A stretch of 64,000 nt of DNA from Thamnaconus septentrionalis (lineage: Eukaryota; Chordata; Actinopteri; Tetraodontiformes; Monacanthidae), in contig CM020507.1 in assembly GCA_009823395.1 (NCBI GenBank), positions 3,143,501 through 3,207,500 on the forward strand. The letters run 5' to 3'. The notes under the pieces were generated by a model. It saw nothing but the letters and a program-made list of their open reading frames with translations, made no database searches and was not told the DNA's origin. Positions 20,095 to 31,944 of this stretch are shown here, in pieces (the first letter of the stretch is position 1; the number at the start of each line of letters is the position of its first letter). The translations under genes and the position numbers were made by a program.

Positions 20095-21083
20095 CTTAAT
20101 CAATGCTCTCCAACAGTAGATGTGATTTTGCCAGCGGGCTGGAAACAAAGCAGAGTGACAATTTGCCAGTAGACGGGAGTAGCAAGGCTAAATAGCATAG
20201 CAGGACTAAAGCCCTCGCTTCCTCAATCAATTTTAGAGGTGAGCAGAAAATCTATCATAAGTTGCAATAATAAGAATGATTATAATAAAAAAAAAAATGC
20301 ACTGTGAAAATTCTGAACGTTTGTCTGCTCAATGACATCACAACTCTCGCAGGCTGAGCACGGGCTGCTTTAGCGCTAGCCACTAGCAGACTAGAAGAGC
20401 AATGTCATATTTATTATCTTAACCTTTGACCTTCACTGTGTTACTATTCTTCTTTTTTTTTTTTTAGCCGCACAATGCGGTCGTCATGTCCAGTAGCTGC
20501 GAGTGAATTTTGCCAGCAATGAATTAATTAATGAAATAGTTTTTCTGCGTCAGTCAAATGGAGCTTGATTCAATTTTTCACCTGGACTACTGGCCAGTGG
20601 GCGGATCATGATGCGTCAGTTTGTGTGAAACAACATTTGTGCGTCCGTCACAACAGTTTGCATTTTCAGCAGGATAGAATCAGCAGCACCAGGATAGATC
20701 AGAATTAATTCCTGCATATGTTCGGGTTACTGATCCAATCAGAGCCTTTTGAGGGGATAGAACCAGAACTGGGTGAGGTAAACGCTGCAGCTTTGGAGAT
20801 TAATACTGGACACTAATATCAGACTTTTGCTTCGAAAATTTGCATTTTTTTTTTTCCTTTAAAGGCAGCATTTATAGCTAAAATGCTAATTCGGAAAAAA
20901 AAACAACTAAAAAAACCCAAATGGACACAAACCCAATCAGCACATCTGGTGGTCAGGAGGGACTTTGTTAAAAAGCGGAGATGTGCGGCTCAGCCAGGCT
21001 GCCTGACAGGAGTCCAGTCCCCAGTGGCTCCTGTTTCCTCGCAGACGTTCAGCAACCAAACCAGCCCCACTCCCCAGGAAGAC
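20095..21083. other. Unassigned AT-rich DNA
   Basis: No gene is recognised. One isolated TGACATCACA motif at 20333-20342 may be a relic of the inverted-repeat element. Poly(A) and poly(T) runs occur at about 20287-20297, 20453-20465 and 20847-20857. Confidence 0.3.

Positions 21084-21721
<638 letters not shown>

Positions 21722-21761
<40 letters not shown>
21722..21761. repeat. (GT)n microsatellite
   Basis: 20 uninterrupted GT units. Confidence 0.97.
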
Positions 21762-21762
<1 letters not shown>

Positions 21763-22333
21763 TCCAGTCTCCTGGACATTTTCTCTGGCAAATTCCGATA
21801 GACGTGCGTGTGCGTGTGTGTGTGTAGTAGGGGGGGAAGACAATAAGCGTCGCGCTTCCCGGAGCACATTAAAACGACTGGCCAAATTAATCACACAGTT
21901 CCACTTGTCACACTCGGAGGACAGTCTGCCACCAATTCTGCCTCGGAGGAGCGAGGCGACACAGGAGAAAAAAAAAGAAAACACAAAGAAAAAAAAAAGA
22001 AGAGGAAAATCTGGCGCGACGTCAACCAACCGCCGGACCGTCTGCTGCCGGAATACTGATCGCCATCCGACGTTCCGCTGCGACGCGAAAAAACTGGGAA
22101 AACAAAAAGAAAAGGGCACAACGAGAGCGCAGCAACGTCGCCGTCGGCGTTCAAGCGTCATTCACGCCCCTCCCCCCTCCTCATCCTCCCCTGCCTCCCC
22201 ACCATCTCCTCTCTTCCCACAACACCGAATAAACTGAGCAATGAATAAAATAAAGAATACAAAAAACAGGAGGCGCACAGGCGAGAATTTTGTTTGTTGA
22301 CGTTAGAAAAATTGCAAAGACGAAGAACGGAGT
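21762..22333. other. Unassigned DNA
   Basis: Includes a degenerate GT patch at 21806-21825 and A-rich runs at 21967-22005. No gene is recognised. Confidence 0.25.
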
Positions 22334-22400
22334 CTGTCCGTCCGTCCGTCCGTCTGTTCTTCTATCTGCCTGTCTGTCTGACTCTGCCCGTCCGTCTGCA
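22334..22400. repeat. (CCGT)n / (CTGT)n tetranucleotide repeat
   Basis: Four CCGT units followed by diverged CTGT and CCGT units. Confidence 0.85.
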
Positions 22401-22759
22401 TCGCAGCGGAGCCGAGGACGAGTCGCCAACAGGCTGCGAGCAGGCGAAGACTGGAGGCGCGACGAGAGCGTCTGGTGAGAACTTCCTCCAAACTCTGGCC
22501 GACTTGTCGTCTGAAAAGCCACAGAAGGAGACGAGGAACGACATCGTCGCAAAGAAGCAGGTGGCGAGGAACGGAGACAGGAAGTGAAGCCGCTTCCTGC
22601 CTCCAGCACCGCCCCCTTTTATCGCTTCACTGAGTAAAGAGAGGGAGAAGATTCGTCCACTTTGTCCAATCAGCATCCACTGAGCTCCTAAACAGACACA
22701 GCGACAATCAAATAAAATAAAACAAATCCAAGCGGCGCTTGGCGAAGGTTCCGCCCGCC
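22401..22759. other. Unassigned DNA
   Basis: No recognisable feature. Confidence 0.25.
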
Positions 22760-22985
22760 GTGTTGAGGCTGTCTACGTGTAATCACCGTTATTATTAAGA
22801 GGACAAATTAATGAACGTTTGTCTGCGACCGGAGGTCGGGCCCCCAAGGACCAAGCGGAGAAAACGTCATTGACGTCCCATCACAGCGAAGGAGGAGTTG
22901 ACAAGGCAACAAAGAGAAACAGCTTCCATTTAGAGGACATTCCCACTGGGAGATAGCACCGCAGCGCATCGGCGGGCTGGGGGAG
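22760..22985. promoter_or_regulatory. Putative enhancer-like segment
   Basis: GTGTAATCACCG, TTATTATTAAGAGG, ACAAATTAATGAACG and TTGACAAGGCAAC (SOX-like AACAAAG nearby) in low-copy DNA. Confidence 0.27.
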
Positions 22986-23724
22986 GGGGCGCCTGTCAAA
23001 CCCAGATCTCCTGGAGAGAGGTGGGGTTGGGGCTTGGGGGAGTGGGGGGGTGGGGGTAATGGCCCAGCCAGAGGCCTGAGCGCCGAGTCGGCGGCAGCGG
23101 TGTTGGACGACGGTGGAACAGCAGCAATTTCCTCCCGCAATTTCCCTCCTGCTGGTGCCGGGATGAGCTGCGGCGAGGCGGGATGGGGTCGGACCACCGA
23201 GCGGCTCCCGCTGGGCTCGGGCAAAACATCACAAGATCTTTCCTCCAATCACCCCCCCCTATCTCCCCATCCCCCCCCCCTCCTCCTCGCTTCACCTCCA
23301 CTCGGACTTCACAATTCACCGATGGGATGTTTTGGTTCGGCGATGGCGTTTTGATATGGTGGTGGTGGTGGGGGTTAGGGGTGGTGGTGGTGGTGGTGGA
23401 GGAGAAGGGGGGCGTGTCCCACATGATCCTCCACAGCCGAGAGGAGGAGGGGGAGGAAGAGGAGAAGAGGAGGAGGAGAAAAAGCGCCGGGCGGTTGCCT
23501 TTGACCTCGGCGGCGGTGTTTGAAAGCGGCGGCGAGCAAAGCGATTTGATCGCAGGATCAAATCCATACAGCCATTTGACCTTTGACCCTCCCCCCCTCC
23601 CCGGTTAAAGGCAGCGCGGGAAAGTCAGCTGGCCGCTGCGGGTCAGGCCCGGAGCTGTGGATTAGGGAGGTATTGATCCGAGTGAAGATGTTGGCTCCAG
23701 AGGGAGGGAGCGCGATGGAGAGCG

Positions 23725-23729
<5 letters not shown>
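22986..23729. other. Unassigned; G-, C- and GGT-rich patches with a DR1 site
   Basis: Low-complexity GGT (23357-23402) and GGA (23440-23480) patches. TTGACCTTTGACCC at about 23575-23588 is a DR1 nuclear-receptor half-site pair. No gene is recognised. Confidence 0.3.

Positions 23730-23777
<48 letters not shown>
23730..23777 (+). repeat. (GA)n microsatellite
   Basis: About 24 GA units. Confidence 0.97.
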
Positions 23778-23779
<2 letters not shown>

Positions 23780-24149
23780 TGGATAAGACGGCGGGTGAGA
23801 GAGAAAAAAAAAACAAAAGACAACAAAGAGCTTGGCTCAGTAGAAACGATATCGACCGACGCAGGAGGCCTGGATGAAGCTCTCAAGGAAAAACCATATC
23901 TGAGCTCGGCACCTGAGAGGAGCTTCAGGGCAGAGTGGGGGCTGGGGGCTGTTGGGGGGGGGTGGGGGATGTGGGGGGGGGGTGCTGCGAGATGCTCTTC
24001 ATTATTTTGGTCAAAAATGTGAGGCCAACCCGTCTCCTCACGTGATATTGCGTGGTGGACACGGCTCATCCGCATCATGTGACCGGTCATAAACACGCCC
24101 TCCTCACCTTCGGTGCGGCTCAACTTGAAAACCTGTTGCTCTCTGCCTG
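23778..24149. other. Unassigned DNA
   Basis: A TCACGTGA E-box lies at 24038-24045; G-runs at 23954-23981. No gene is seen. Confidence 0.25.
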
Positions 24150-24300
24150 ACGAGAGTTTGAAGGCTTTTTCTTTTTATGGCTTTTATCTCCTGAGTTTTA
24201 AAGGCAAATCATGATTTAATGGCGTGTTTGTTCTCGCTGCCTGCGGCCGCACCTGTGCAGGTAGCCGCCAGCTGTCGGCAGCCCCGGATGAAGCATGCAA
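24150..24300. promoter_or_regulatory. Putative enhancer-like segment
   Basis: CTTTTTATGGCTTTTATC (CDX/HOX-like), AAATCATGATTTAATGG and an E-box-like ACCTGTGCAGGT palindrome. Confidence 0.25.
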
Positions 24301-24892
24301 ACACGCTACAGTATCCTGTTGGTTTTTTTTTTCCCCCTTCTTTTGCTCTTCAGTTCTCCAGCTGGCAGCCTCAACAGCCTCAACAAGAACAACGGGACAC
24401 ATTTAAGTCAAAGTCAGTCCTGAAACAAGGCGAGTCTCGCCGCTAATCCTGCTAACGCTAATGATGAAAGAGACCAAAGTTGGCGAGATTAGATACAAAT
24501 CGAATTAAAACAAACAAACAAAAGAACCTGCTGATTTTCCTGGAGAATTCTGTTTTAAATGCTCCTTTTCCACGGGGAGTGCTGGCAGCTTGCCCACATA
24601 TTTGCGCAGCCACGGAGAAAGACGGAGCTAAAGCCCGAGCTAACTCACTGGCGGGCTACTGGAAAAACCACACTAGCGCTAACTAGCTGGCGTTCTCCAG
24701 CGTAGCCGCCATCTGGCGTAAAGAGCCAGCGGCTAAGAAACACTGACATCGGTCCGACCAAAAGGTCATCCGGTCCAGAAGAGGCGGCGTAAAAAAAAGA
24801 AAAAATAAATACAGGAGGTGGAGGTGAAGAAAGAAGGATGTTGTGATGTCGGGCCGAGCTAAGTGGAGGAGAACGTTAGCGCTCTGCTGGGA
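24301..24892. other. Unassigned DNA
   Basis: Contains several GCTAAC/TTAGCG words and a weak CTCF-like site near 24703-24716 (two mismatches, minus strand). No gene is seen. Confidence 0.25.
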
Positions 24893-24932
24893 GGAGGAGG
24901 AGGAGGAGGAGGAGGAGAAGGAGGAGGAGGAC
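24893..24932 (+). repeat. (GGA)n microsatellite
   Basis: About thirteen GGA units, one GAA interruption. Confidence 0.93.
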
Positions 24933-25842
24933 AGTACGGACAGATTGATGGTGATGGTGGCAGCGGAGGGGTGGTGGGCTTGACGGGCTGCCCCCCTCCT
25001 GCCCCCCCTCCTTCCCCCCTCCCTCTCTTCTCTTCACTAAATCAAAGCAGCGCGGCCTCGTCCTTTCCGACCAGCCGTCGCTCAACCTTTGCTTTCAGCA
25101 CTCTGGGGGCCTCAGCGGAGGAGTGACAGAGCGTCTGAGTGGCTCATCGGAGGGAGAGAGTAACAGACAGACAGAGAGTAACAGACAGACAGGGGGGAAG
25201 AGAACGGGAACGAGGATTTATGATTTTTTTCCCTCCTTTTATGGCTTTATTGTTTTCTTTTTTTCATCGTCTCTGGTGACCGCCGCAGCGCCGGCGCCGC
25301 GACCTCACCACACGGGCGCTAAAGGGCACGTATCCAACCTCATCGCCACCGCCGCCACCGGCCTCGCCGTGCGATTCGACACGGCGAGCCTCAGCCGCAG
25401 ACAACCGGAGGCAAAAAAAATAAAATAAAAAATTGAAGTCCCCGGCCGAAGGAGAAATTAGGCGGGGAGGCAAAAAGGAAATGGGATGTTGACTTGAACT
25501 GGCCCCCGGGGGCAGCAGAGAGAGAGGGCGAGAGAGAGAGAGACAGAGAGAAAGCCCCTCCACCACCCACTCACCCCCTCTCGGCGCAGCTCCGCTGGCT
25601 GCCTGACAGTTTGATGGAGCGAGCGCCGGCTTCCCCGCGGCCCGAGCCGCCGCCTCCAACACTGATGTAGCTCAGTGAGGAACAGATTGAGCCTCCAGGC
25701 ATCGCTCTGTACCGCCGCTACTCCCCGCCTCTCTCACTCTCTCTCTCCCTCACTCACTCTCTCGCCGCCGCTACCGCTCGCTCACCACCTCCCTCCCTCC
25801 CTCTAATCCTGTCAAGCCAACACACACAGAGAAATGTGTACA
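24933..25842. other. Unassigned CpG-rich DNA with short repeats
   Basis: A directly repeated GAGAGTAACAGACAGACA (about 25156-25191), an imperfect GA patch (25519-25550) and CT/CTCA patches (25728-25770). No gene is recognised. Confidence 0.3.
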
Positions 25843-25843
25843 G

Positions 25844-25875
<32 letters not shown>

Positions 25876-25880
25876 CGCGC
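25843..25880. repeat. (AT)n-(GT)n-(GC)n compound repeat
   Basis: Five AT units run into about twelve GT units and then GCGCGC. An alternating purine-pyrimidine tract with Z-DNA potential. Confidence 0.9.
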
Positions 25881-25939
25881 ACGCCGCAGAGCGAGCAACT
25901 CCCACCGAGAGCCCCCCCCCCCACACCCCCTCCTTGCCG

Positions 25940-26260
25940 AGACAGTAATGTGATGAGCGCTACAGATGCTGTTTACTGAGCTATGGCCGACACATGGGGG
26001 AGGGAGGAGAGGCAGAGGGAGGCGGAGAGTAAGAAGGAGGTGGGGGGCCGGGGGGAGGGGGGGTGGCTGGCTGGCTGGCAGGGCCGCAGCCGTAATGAAA
26101 AGAATCTGGCGGCGGCCCACTGTGCGCTGGTCATGAGAAGCATGTGCCGCCGGGGGGCTCGGCTGCTAATTTCAGGGGGCAGCCGAGCGTTTCACGCTCG
26201 ACTTGTCATCGGGCCAGAGGGGGCATTCATACTGGGTGACAGCAATTGCGAGGGGAGTGC
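25940..26260. promoter_or_regulatory. Putative enhancer-like segment
   Basis: GACAGTAATGTGATGAGC, CCGTAATGAAAAG, GCTGCTAATTTCAGG and GTGACAGCAATTGCG cores, with a G-rich patch at 26040-26065 in the middle. Confidence 0.25.
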
Positions 26261-26557
26261 GAGGGGTGGGGGGGGAGGGGGGAGGAGTGGAGGGCTTCTG
26301 GGAAGGAGGGAGGAGTGAAGGCTTCCTCCCTCCAACTCCGCCGGGATCAAACGTTGCTGCAGCCGCGGTCGCAGAATCACAAATGAGCGTCCCGGCGAAA
26401 AACAGCTGGGAGCCGATTCTGGCGGTTTCCTCGGGAGGCCACCGGGGGCAGCACCTCCACAGGGGAGGAGGAGGAGGGGGGGAGGGGGAGTCGTTTGTTT
26501 ACATGATGGCCATTGCTGCTGTTGTTGCGGTTTATTGCAGGGAGGTTGACTGTCGGC

Positions 26558-27015
26558 AGCTGCGTTTCCATGACTCCTAGCATTGCGAAAAACCTAAATA
26601 TCGCAATGAAAAACTGGTGATGGAAACAGGAACTTGGAAAAACATGGCGAAAAGGTTTTGACGCTCGCATGAGCTGGTTTTTCAGACATATATATATATC
26701 GATACACGTCAGCGGACGTCATGTATGTGGTCATGTGACTAGTTCACTGACCAGAGAAAATGGCGCGTTATGATTGGGCGAAGGAGGAGACGGAATATTT
26801 TTTTTTTAAAGTAATCAAACAGAAAAACATAACAATTATTCTTGACAGCAAACAAACTAAACTAAACAAAAGAAAAAAAACAACAACCGTAATTCTCGTC
26901 TAATCTTGCCCTGCGAGATTTGAATTACGACTTCTGCGCTTCACTTTGCTTTACTTTGTCCAAATTTTAGAAATGTCGCTTTCATTCTGTGAAAAACTGT
27001 CATGGAAACGCAGCT
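26558..27015. mobile_element. Complete foldback/MITE-like element, 458 bp
   Basis: Perfect 16-bp terminal inverted repeats: AGCTGCGTTTCCATGA at 26558-26573 and its reverse complement at 27000-27015. The interior is AT-rich with no coding capacity. No convincing target-site duplication is visible. A partial rearranged copy lies at 15037-15325. Confidence 0.7.
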
Positions 27016-27623
27016 CGTGTTTGGAAGTGGAACTTGGAACGCTGCGGCTGATTGTTGCAGTATATTTCCCGATTAGGTTTCCCGAATTTGGAGTTCGGAA
27101 AAATGAATTCACACGTTGGGAAAATGAATCTCAGCGCCGGCCTTTTTGCGTTGACTAGCATCGCTGCAAACGCACAAAACACACGTGGACAATCTTTGCA
27201 ATTACGGCGCCAAGCGTCTCTGACGCAGCTGAGCCAACTCGGCTATGAAGGCAGAAAGCAAAGTCCAGACTCTCTCACGCAGAAGTGTTGAAGTTCTGAG
27301 GCCAGGAGAAAATCAGACGGTGTTAACCAGCGAGGAATCCCTGGAAGACAGGTAGAGAAGGTGGGGGGGGGGCGGGGGGGGGTACGAGAGCGAGCGCCGA
27401 GCTGCTGCTGACAGCTGGCAGCCCTCCCACCCCTCTCAACCCCCCCAATCCTCGCGCCCTTCAGAAAAAGAGGGAAGGAGGAAGTGAAAGAGGGAAGTGG
27501 CTGAATCTGGCAACCCAGAGGAGGAGAGTTGAGGGACGAGCCGCGGATGAAAGCGAGAGTGTGAGAGACGGAGTCGGCGATGAAAGGTGGGCGCTTGGTG
27601 GTAGATGAGTGGATACCGAGTAG
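27016..27623. other. Unassigned DNA
   Basis: No recognisable feature apart from G-runs near 27361-27382. Confidence 0.25.
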
Positions 27624-27691
27624 CGTGTGTGTGTGTGTGTGTGTGTGTGTCGGGAGGAAGTGTGTCTGTGTGTGTGTGTGTGTGTGTGTGT
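27624..27691. repeat. Two (GT)n microsatellites
   Basis: GT tracts at 27624-27650 and 27661-27691, separated by CGGGAGGAAG. Confidence 0.95.
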
Positions 27692-28262
27692 TGGGGGGAT
27701 TAACCAGCTTGCAGGGGGAGAGAAAAACTTCTGTTCGCTGCCTCAGAAACAAGCCGTCACATGAGGGAGAGGAAGGGATGAGAGACAGACAGAGAGGGGG
27801 ATGGGGGGCAGGGGAGAGAAGGATGGGAGTGGGGGGGCAGTCAGGCAGCCACATCGTACGTCTCCGGGCTGTGAATAATTTAGAGGAGCACGGGGGAGAC
27901 GAGACGAAGACGAACACAAAACACTGGCAGCGTTTGACCCGGAGCTGCAGCTACATCAGTGGATATCACAGAGCACCCCCCCACCCCCCATCCCCCACCA
28001 CCGACTCACCCCTCCACCCCCCCTCCACCCCCCCTCCACCTCCCACAATCCCTCTCTTCTCCGTGTCTGGGAGGAAACAGCTGTACGCTATTCTTGTTTT
28101 GCGCCTCACACTCTATGAAACTCAACAGAGGAAGCTGACAAGTCGAGGAGCTCAGTCTGTCTGGGCTGCCTCGGCGCTGCGGGGGAGTCGGGGGGGTGGG
28201 GGGAGGGAGGGAGGAGGAGGAGTGGGGGAGACAAAACTGCTTGTCGACACACACAAACACAT
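27692..28262. other. Unassigned; C-rich and G-rich patches
   Basis: C-rich DNA at 27977-28045 and G-rich DNA at 28190-28228. No gene is recognised. Confidence 0.28.
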
Positions 28263-28313
28263 GAATAATAATAATAATAATAATTATAATAGTGATAATG
28301 ATAATAATGATGT
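28263..28313. repeat. (AAT)n-rich microsatellite
   Basis: AAT/GAT units, imperfect after the first eight. Confidence 0.9.
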
Positions 28314-28529
28314 CGACTCGCGTAATGTGACAAAGGCCAAAGTGGAGCGCTGATGCTGCGGCGGCGTCCCAAACAGGAAGTGACACGAGGATTTCTTTTT
28401 TTTTTATTAAGACCCTCCCCTTCCTCCTCCCCTTCCTCCTCCTCTTCCTCTACCACATTAATTCATGCCTTGACATACTTTGCTTTGTTTCAGATGACAG
28501 ACTTTACACCACCATAATAAAGTCAAGAA
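28314..28529. other. Unassigned DNA
   Basis: Poly(T) and (CCT)n patches only. Confidence 0.25.
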
Positions 28530-28595
28530 TCAGCAGGTTAGCGCTCAGTTTGCAAGAGGAACCCGTGCCCTTTGTGACATCACAAAGCGACGAGC
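28530..28595 (+). mobile_element. Right end of the AGCCCTCTGT element
   Basis: GCCCTTTGTGACATCACAAAG at 28567-28587 is the family's right-end palindrome. The left part is not recognisable. Confidence 0.4.
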
Positions 28596-28676
28596 AAAGG
28601 ATGGACTTTTCGCTCTTTCCTGTGGAGTTCATCGGCAGATCATCGCTGCGACGTGCTAGTGAAACGGTTTCGCATC

Positions 28677-28700
28677 GTGTGTGTGTGTGTGTGTGTGTGT
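28677..28700. repeat. (GT)n microsatellite
   Basis: About twelve GT units. Confidence 0.92.
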
Positions 28701-28841
28701 ACAGGGCAGGGTCATCGTCAGGAGGAGGAGGGGCCGGGGGTGGGGGGTGGGGGGGAACAGCTGCTGAGCAGCCGGCCGGTGATCAGGAGCAGAAGAGGTT
28801 TGAGTCGAGGTGTCATGAATCAACTCACCTGCTCACTGCAG

Positions 28842-28842
28842 C

Positions 28843-28910
<68 letters not shown>
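28842..28910 (+). repeat. Compound (GT)n(GA)n microsatellite
   Basis: GT tract to 28867 passing directly into a GA tract to 28910. Confidence 0.97.
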
Positions 28911-28915
<5 letters not shown>

Positions 28916-29154
28916 CTGCTGGGCATCTGTGGTGGGAGTGACAGTTGGCCATCGGGCCGAGGGCGTCCTGATGGATCCGGGTGGGAGGGGCCATTTATGA
29001 CAGCCAATAGAGGCAAAGAGCAAATACTGTAAATAATAAAAAAAAACCCAGCAACAACAACAACAACAAGCAGCCGCGTGACTTTGTGTGTGTGTGGAGG
29101 TCCAGTAGGACGAGGCGACTCGCCCCCCCCACACCTCTGTCTCCTGCTGGCCGT
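28911..29154. other. Unassigned DNA
   Basis: A short (CAA)n run at 29052-29069 and a (GT)5 run; no gene. Confidence 0.25.
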
Positions 29155-29330
29155 GCGTGCCTGATATTAATGGGACGTCCCTTGTTTGTAAACGTGCCAA
29201 GTTGTGCGAGCGCCGCTGCAGGCTGTCTATTATCGCAGGCCTCTGGGGCGGCGTTTCCATATGGCGCCGCATATGGCGGCAAGCAGCGTCAATTAATGTT
29301 GTTATAATACTGATTTTTTATGAGCTCTGC
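29155..29330. promoter_or_regulatory. Strong enhancer-like segment with doubled CATATGGCG
   Basis: TTGTTTGTAAACG (FOX, 29182-29194), CATATGGCG at 29258-29266 and again at 29270-29278 (YY1-like), and CGTCAATTAATGTTG. Sharp composition change on both sides. Confidence 0.35.
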
Positions 29331-29824
29331 GCCCCCCACCACCCCCTCCTCCTCCCTCCTCCCTCCCCCTCCTCCACGGCACCGTAACTTTGTCTCCTCT
29401 TTGATCAGCCCAACCTTCTCGCCGACGTCTCGGCGCTTCCAAGATGCGAAAAGTTTTTCTCTTTTTTTTTCCCGTGTTTCTTTTTTTTATTTCTTGTTGT
29501 CGTGCCAGAATCCCGAGAGCTCCGGGCGGCGCCGCTCCAAAACGCCGTCGCTCAAAAAGAACCTCGAACGCCACTTTGTTTCCCCCGTTCTGCCGGCGCC
29601 GCGTGTCAGAGCCTCTTCTGATCCACTCCGAGTGTTTCCATGGAACGCCAAGAAGAACATGAGAGCGGGATGAAGACGGCAATTAAGGCGGCTGGAGGGA
29701 AGAAGAAGAAGAAGGAGAAGGAGGAGGAGAAGAAGAATCACGTGTGCCACCTAACACAGCACAGTTGGTCTCGCCACCTGGTGCTGCTGGTTGGGGTCGC
29801 ACGGCGGCACGGCGGCACGGCGGC
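29331..29824. other. Unassigned DNA with CCT and AAG/GGA patches
   Basis: A CCT-rich patch at 29344-29375 and AAG/GGA units at 29699-29735. No exon is recognised. Confidence 0.28.
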
Positions 29825-29890
29825 CTGTTAGCCTGTAAAATTAAAGCTGCGTTTATGCACAAAAGCGGCATGCAGGCGGATGCGAGGAGA
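29825..29890. promoter_or_regulatory. Possible short enhancer-like segment
   Basis: CTGTAAAATTAAAGCTGCGTTTATGCAC-type AT-rich island (TTTATG CDX/HOX core) in GC-rich DNA. Confidence 0.2.
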
Positions 29891-30007
29891 GAATCGAAGG
29901 GGCTCCTTTTTGTTCCTCCGCTGCCTTTGGTGGTGGCGGATCTGACAGGAGGAGGGGGACCAAAAAAAACCCCAAAAACAAAAACCTCCTGCTTAAAAAT
30001 CTCCCAG

Positions 30008-30008
<1 letters not shown>

Positions 30009-30045
<37 letters not shown>
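30009..30045. repeat. (CAG)n microsatellite
   Basis: Twelve CAG units, uninterrupted. No exon context supports a coding polyglutamine tract. Confidence 0.93.
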
Positions 30046-30046
<1 letters not shown>

Positions 30047-30469
30047 ACACCAGCCTTGTCAAGCGGAGCCACAATTAGAGACGAGATCAGTGGCGCTTCC
30101 TAGCGAGCGACATCTCGCCGCCGCCGCCCCTCCTCCTCCTCCTCCTCCTCCTCCTCGCCGGGACTGGTTTTCGTTTGAGGGAAGGCACTCAAAGCGGCGG
30201 GGTTTTTAAAACCTTTTTTTCCTGCCGATGGCTAATCACTCTCAGGATGAAAGGCCCCGGCGTGTTCGCTTGTCTCGGGCGTCGGGAGGGAGGGGGGGGG
30301 GGAGCTTCCCTCGCCGTTTCCTCTCCGTCTCTCTGATTCTGATTTGTTTTTGTTCAGCTACAACCACCCCTACCCCCACCTGCACCCCTGCCTCCACCCC
30401 CCAACCCCCTTTCAGCAGGCAGGCTTGGCAGCGGCGTTTGAAGGTGCAGTCAGACCCGAGCGCGAGCCC
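30046..30469. other. Unassigned DNA with (CCT)n
   Basis: (CCT)n at 30127-30155, a G-run near 30290 and a C-rich patch at 30361-30410. No gene. Confidence 0.28.
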
Positions 30470-30740
30470 CGATGCTTTGTAGTGATATTTCCAGCAGCAC
30501 AATCTCATTACTTTTTGACGTGGGAGACGCGCGCAGGGGTGGATTGTCATTTCACGCTGTCAAAAGTTCCGCCAGGGAGCGGCAGACGTGTGTGTGTGTG
30601 TGTGTGTGTGGAGGGTGGTGGTGGTGGTGGTGGTGGTGAGATGGAACTTCAATGACCCTGCGTGCCTTCCGGCTCATCAAAACTGAATATATTAAAGCGG
30701 ATCACGCAGATAAAACCCAATGAAGCGCATCCATGAAGGT
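30470..30740. promoter_or_regulatory. Putative enhancer-like segment split by repeats
   Basis: GTAGTGATATTTCCAGC, CTCATTACTTTTTGACG, TTGTCATTTCACGCTGTCA and, after the repeat at 30587-30640, TATTAAAGCGGATCACG and GATAAAACCC. Confidence 0.3.
30587..30640 (+). repeat. (GT)n followed by (GGT)n
   Basis: About twelve GT units, then GGAG, then eight GGT units. Confidence 0.93.
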
Positions 30741-30887
30741 GCTTGTCGAGCCTAATGTCCAGACCCCAGGAGAGCCGGCAGGAACCTCTCACATCTCCGG
30801 AGCTGCGCCGCGCATTTCTCTTCACAGCATCGCAACCCTGGCGACACCACGCACCAGCTTCGCAAATTCCTCACCCATCTTTCCTGT

Positions 30888-30891
<4 letters not shown>

Positions 30892-30927
<36 letters not shown>
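30892..30927. repeat. (CA)n microsatellite
   Basis: About eighteen CA units. Confidence 0.96.
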
Positions 30928-30931
<4 letters not shown>

Positions 30932-31209
30932 GGGAACTATATATAGCTGCGCCTCTTTAAAATTGAGAGAAAATCTTCTATCTGCGCTCACGCAGAGAGC
31001 CAGGAAGCGCGTGTAGCCAAGACAACAAGTCGCGCACCTCGGAGCAATGGTGAGAGGAGCTTTTTCCCTCCGAAAGAAAAAAAAAAAAAAAGGAAGAAAG
31101 AAAGGAAGGAAGACAGAAAAGAAACGCAGTCCCTCAAAGTTGATTTCACACGAGGTTTCCTTTCAATGGCGAGGAGAAGAAACTTTGCTCTGTTGAAGGA
31201 GCTGCCAGC
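30928..31209. other. Unassigned DNA
   Basis: CTATATATAGCTGCG near 30937 resembles a TATA box, but no downstream transcript signals are visible. An A-rich run lies at 31078-31092. Confidence 0.2.
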
Positions 31210-31530
31210 CGCTGATTGAAGCACCCCGGTTACTATGAGCGCCCCGGCCTGTTGCTGGGGCGACTGTCCCAAAGTGCTTCCTGGGTAATTTTCGAGGTCA
31301 CTGGTTTGTGCACGCCTCTGCGTTGCAGATGGGCCCACCCTCATTCAGGGCCCAGCGGGAACTCTTTCATTAGGCCCAGTGAATGGCCTCATTCATCCCC
31401 TTCACCTCCATTGGTCACGCTGCGTCTCTGCAGAGGGCCCAGAACAAACTTTTCTCTCTTCCCCCGGCCCTCTGATCTTCCACGCAGCCACCCACCTTCA
31501 GTCATGCTTGGCCTTTTGTTCCAATGCATG
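31210..31530. promoter_or_regulatory. Putative conserved low-copy segment
   Basis: Even composition with GGGCCCAGCGGGAACTC, CATTAGGCCCAGTGAATGG and TGGGTAATTTTCGAGG. A (GGT)n run follows at 31535-31553. No reading frame is recognised. Confidence 0.22.
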
Positions 31531-31743
31531 CAGTGGTGGTGGTGGTGGTGGTAGTGGAGCGCAGCCTCGGGGGGGGGGGCTCGTCCCCGGTGCTGGGAAC
31601 CGTCTCGGGCCGCCGCTGAGGTGGTCGCGGCGGCGAGAGCGGAGCGGAGCTGTCGCATTTACTGCCGTCCTCCCGGGGAAATTTTCCACAACATGGGTCA
31701 ACGAGGGGCAAAAAGGAGACGACCGGGACGACTTCTGATTCCA

Positions 31744-31782
31744 TCACGTGAGCAAACCCTGGAGGTTGATCGGCCAATCAGA
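31744..31782. promoter_or_regulatory. E-box plus CCAAT pair
   Basis: TCACGTGA (31744-31751) followed 20 bp later by GGCCAATCAGA (31772-31782). The same two words recur at 36709-36734. Confidence 0.3.
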
Positions 31783-31853
31783 TCTAAATAAGTCCTGTGT
31801 TGATATATATATATAAAAAAAAAAAAAATCCACCACAAATGTTCTGTAACAAT

Positions 31854-31944
31854 TAGGGATGCACCAATACCACTTTTTTTGCAGAACGAGTAGAATAGCA
31901 GTACTTGCATTATAGCACTCACTGATACTGATACTGAGGACTTC
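31854..31944 (+). mobile_element. hAT-like terminal fragment
   Basis: TAGGGATGCACCAATACCAC at 31854-31873 resembles the termini of fish hAT-type elements, followed by GCAGAACGAGTAG and ACTGATACTGATACTG. No transposase frame is present. Confidence 0.45.

Noticed and set aside
26440..26460. CTCF site in CCACCGGGGGCAGC
   Set aside because: Lacks the A of the core and has the wrong spacing.
30009..30045. Coding polyglutamine tract
   Set aside because: Flanks do not encode a recognisable protein and no splice sites frame it.
30937..30950. TATA-box promoter
   Set aside because: CTATATATAG alone, beside a CA repeat, with no initiator or downstream exon.
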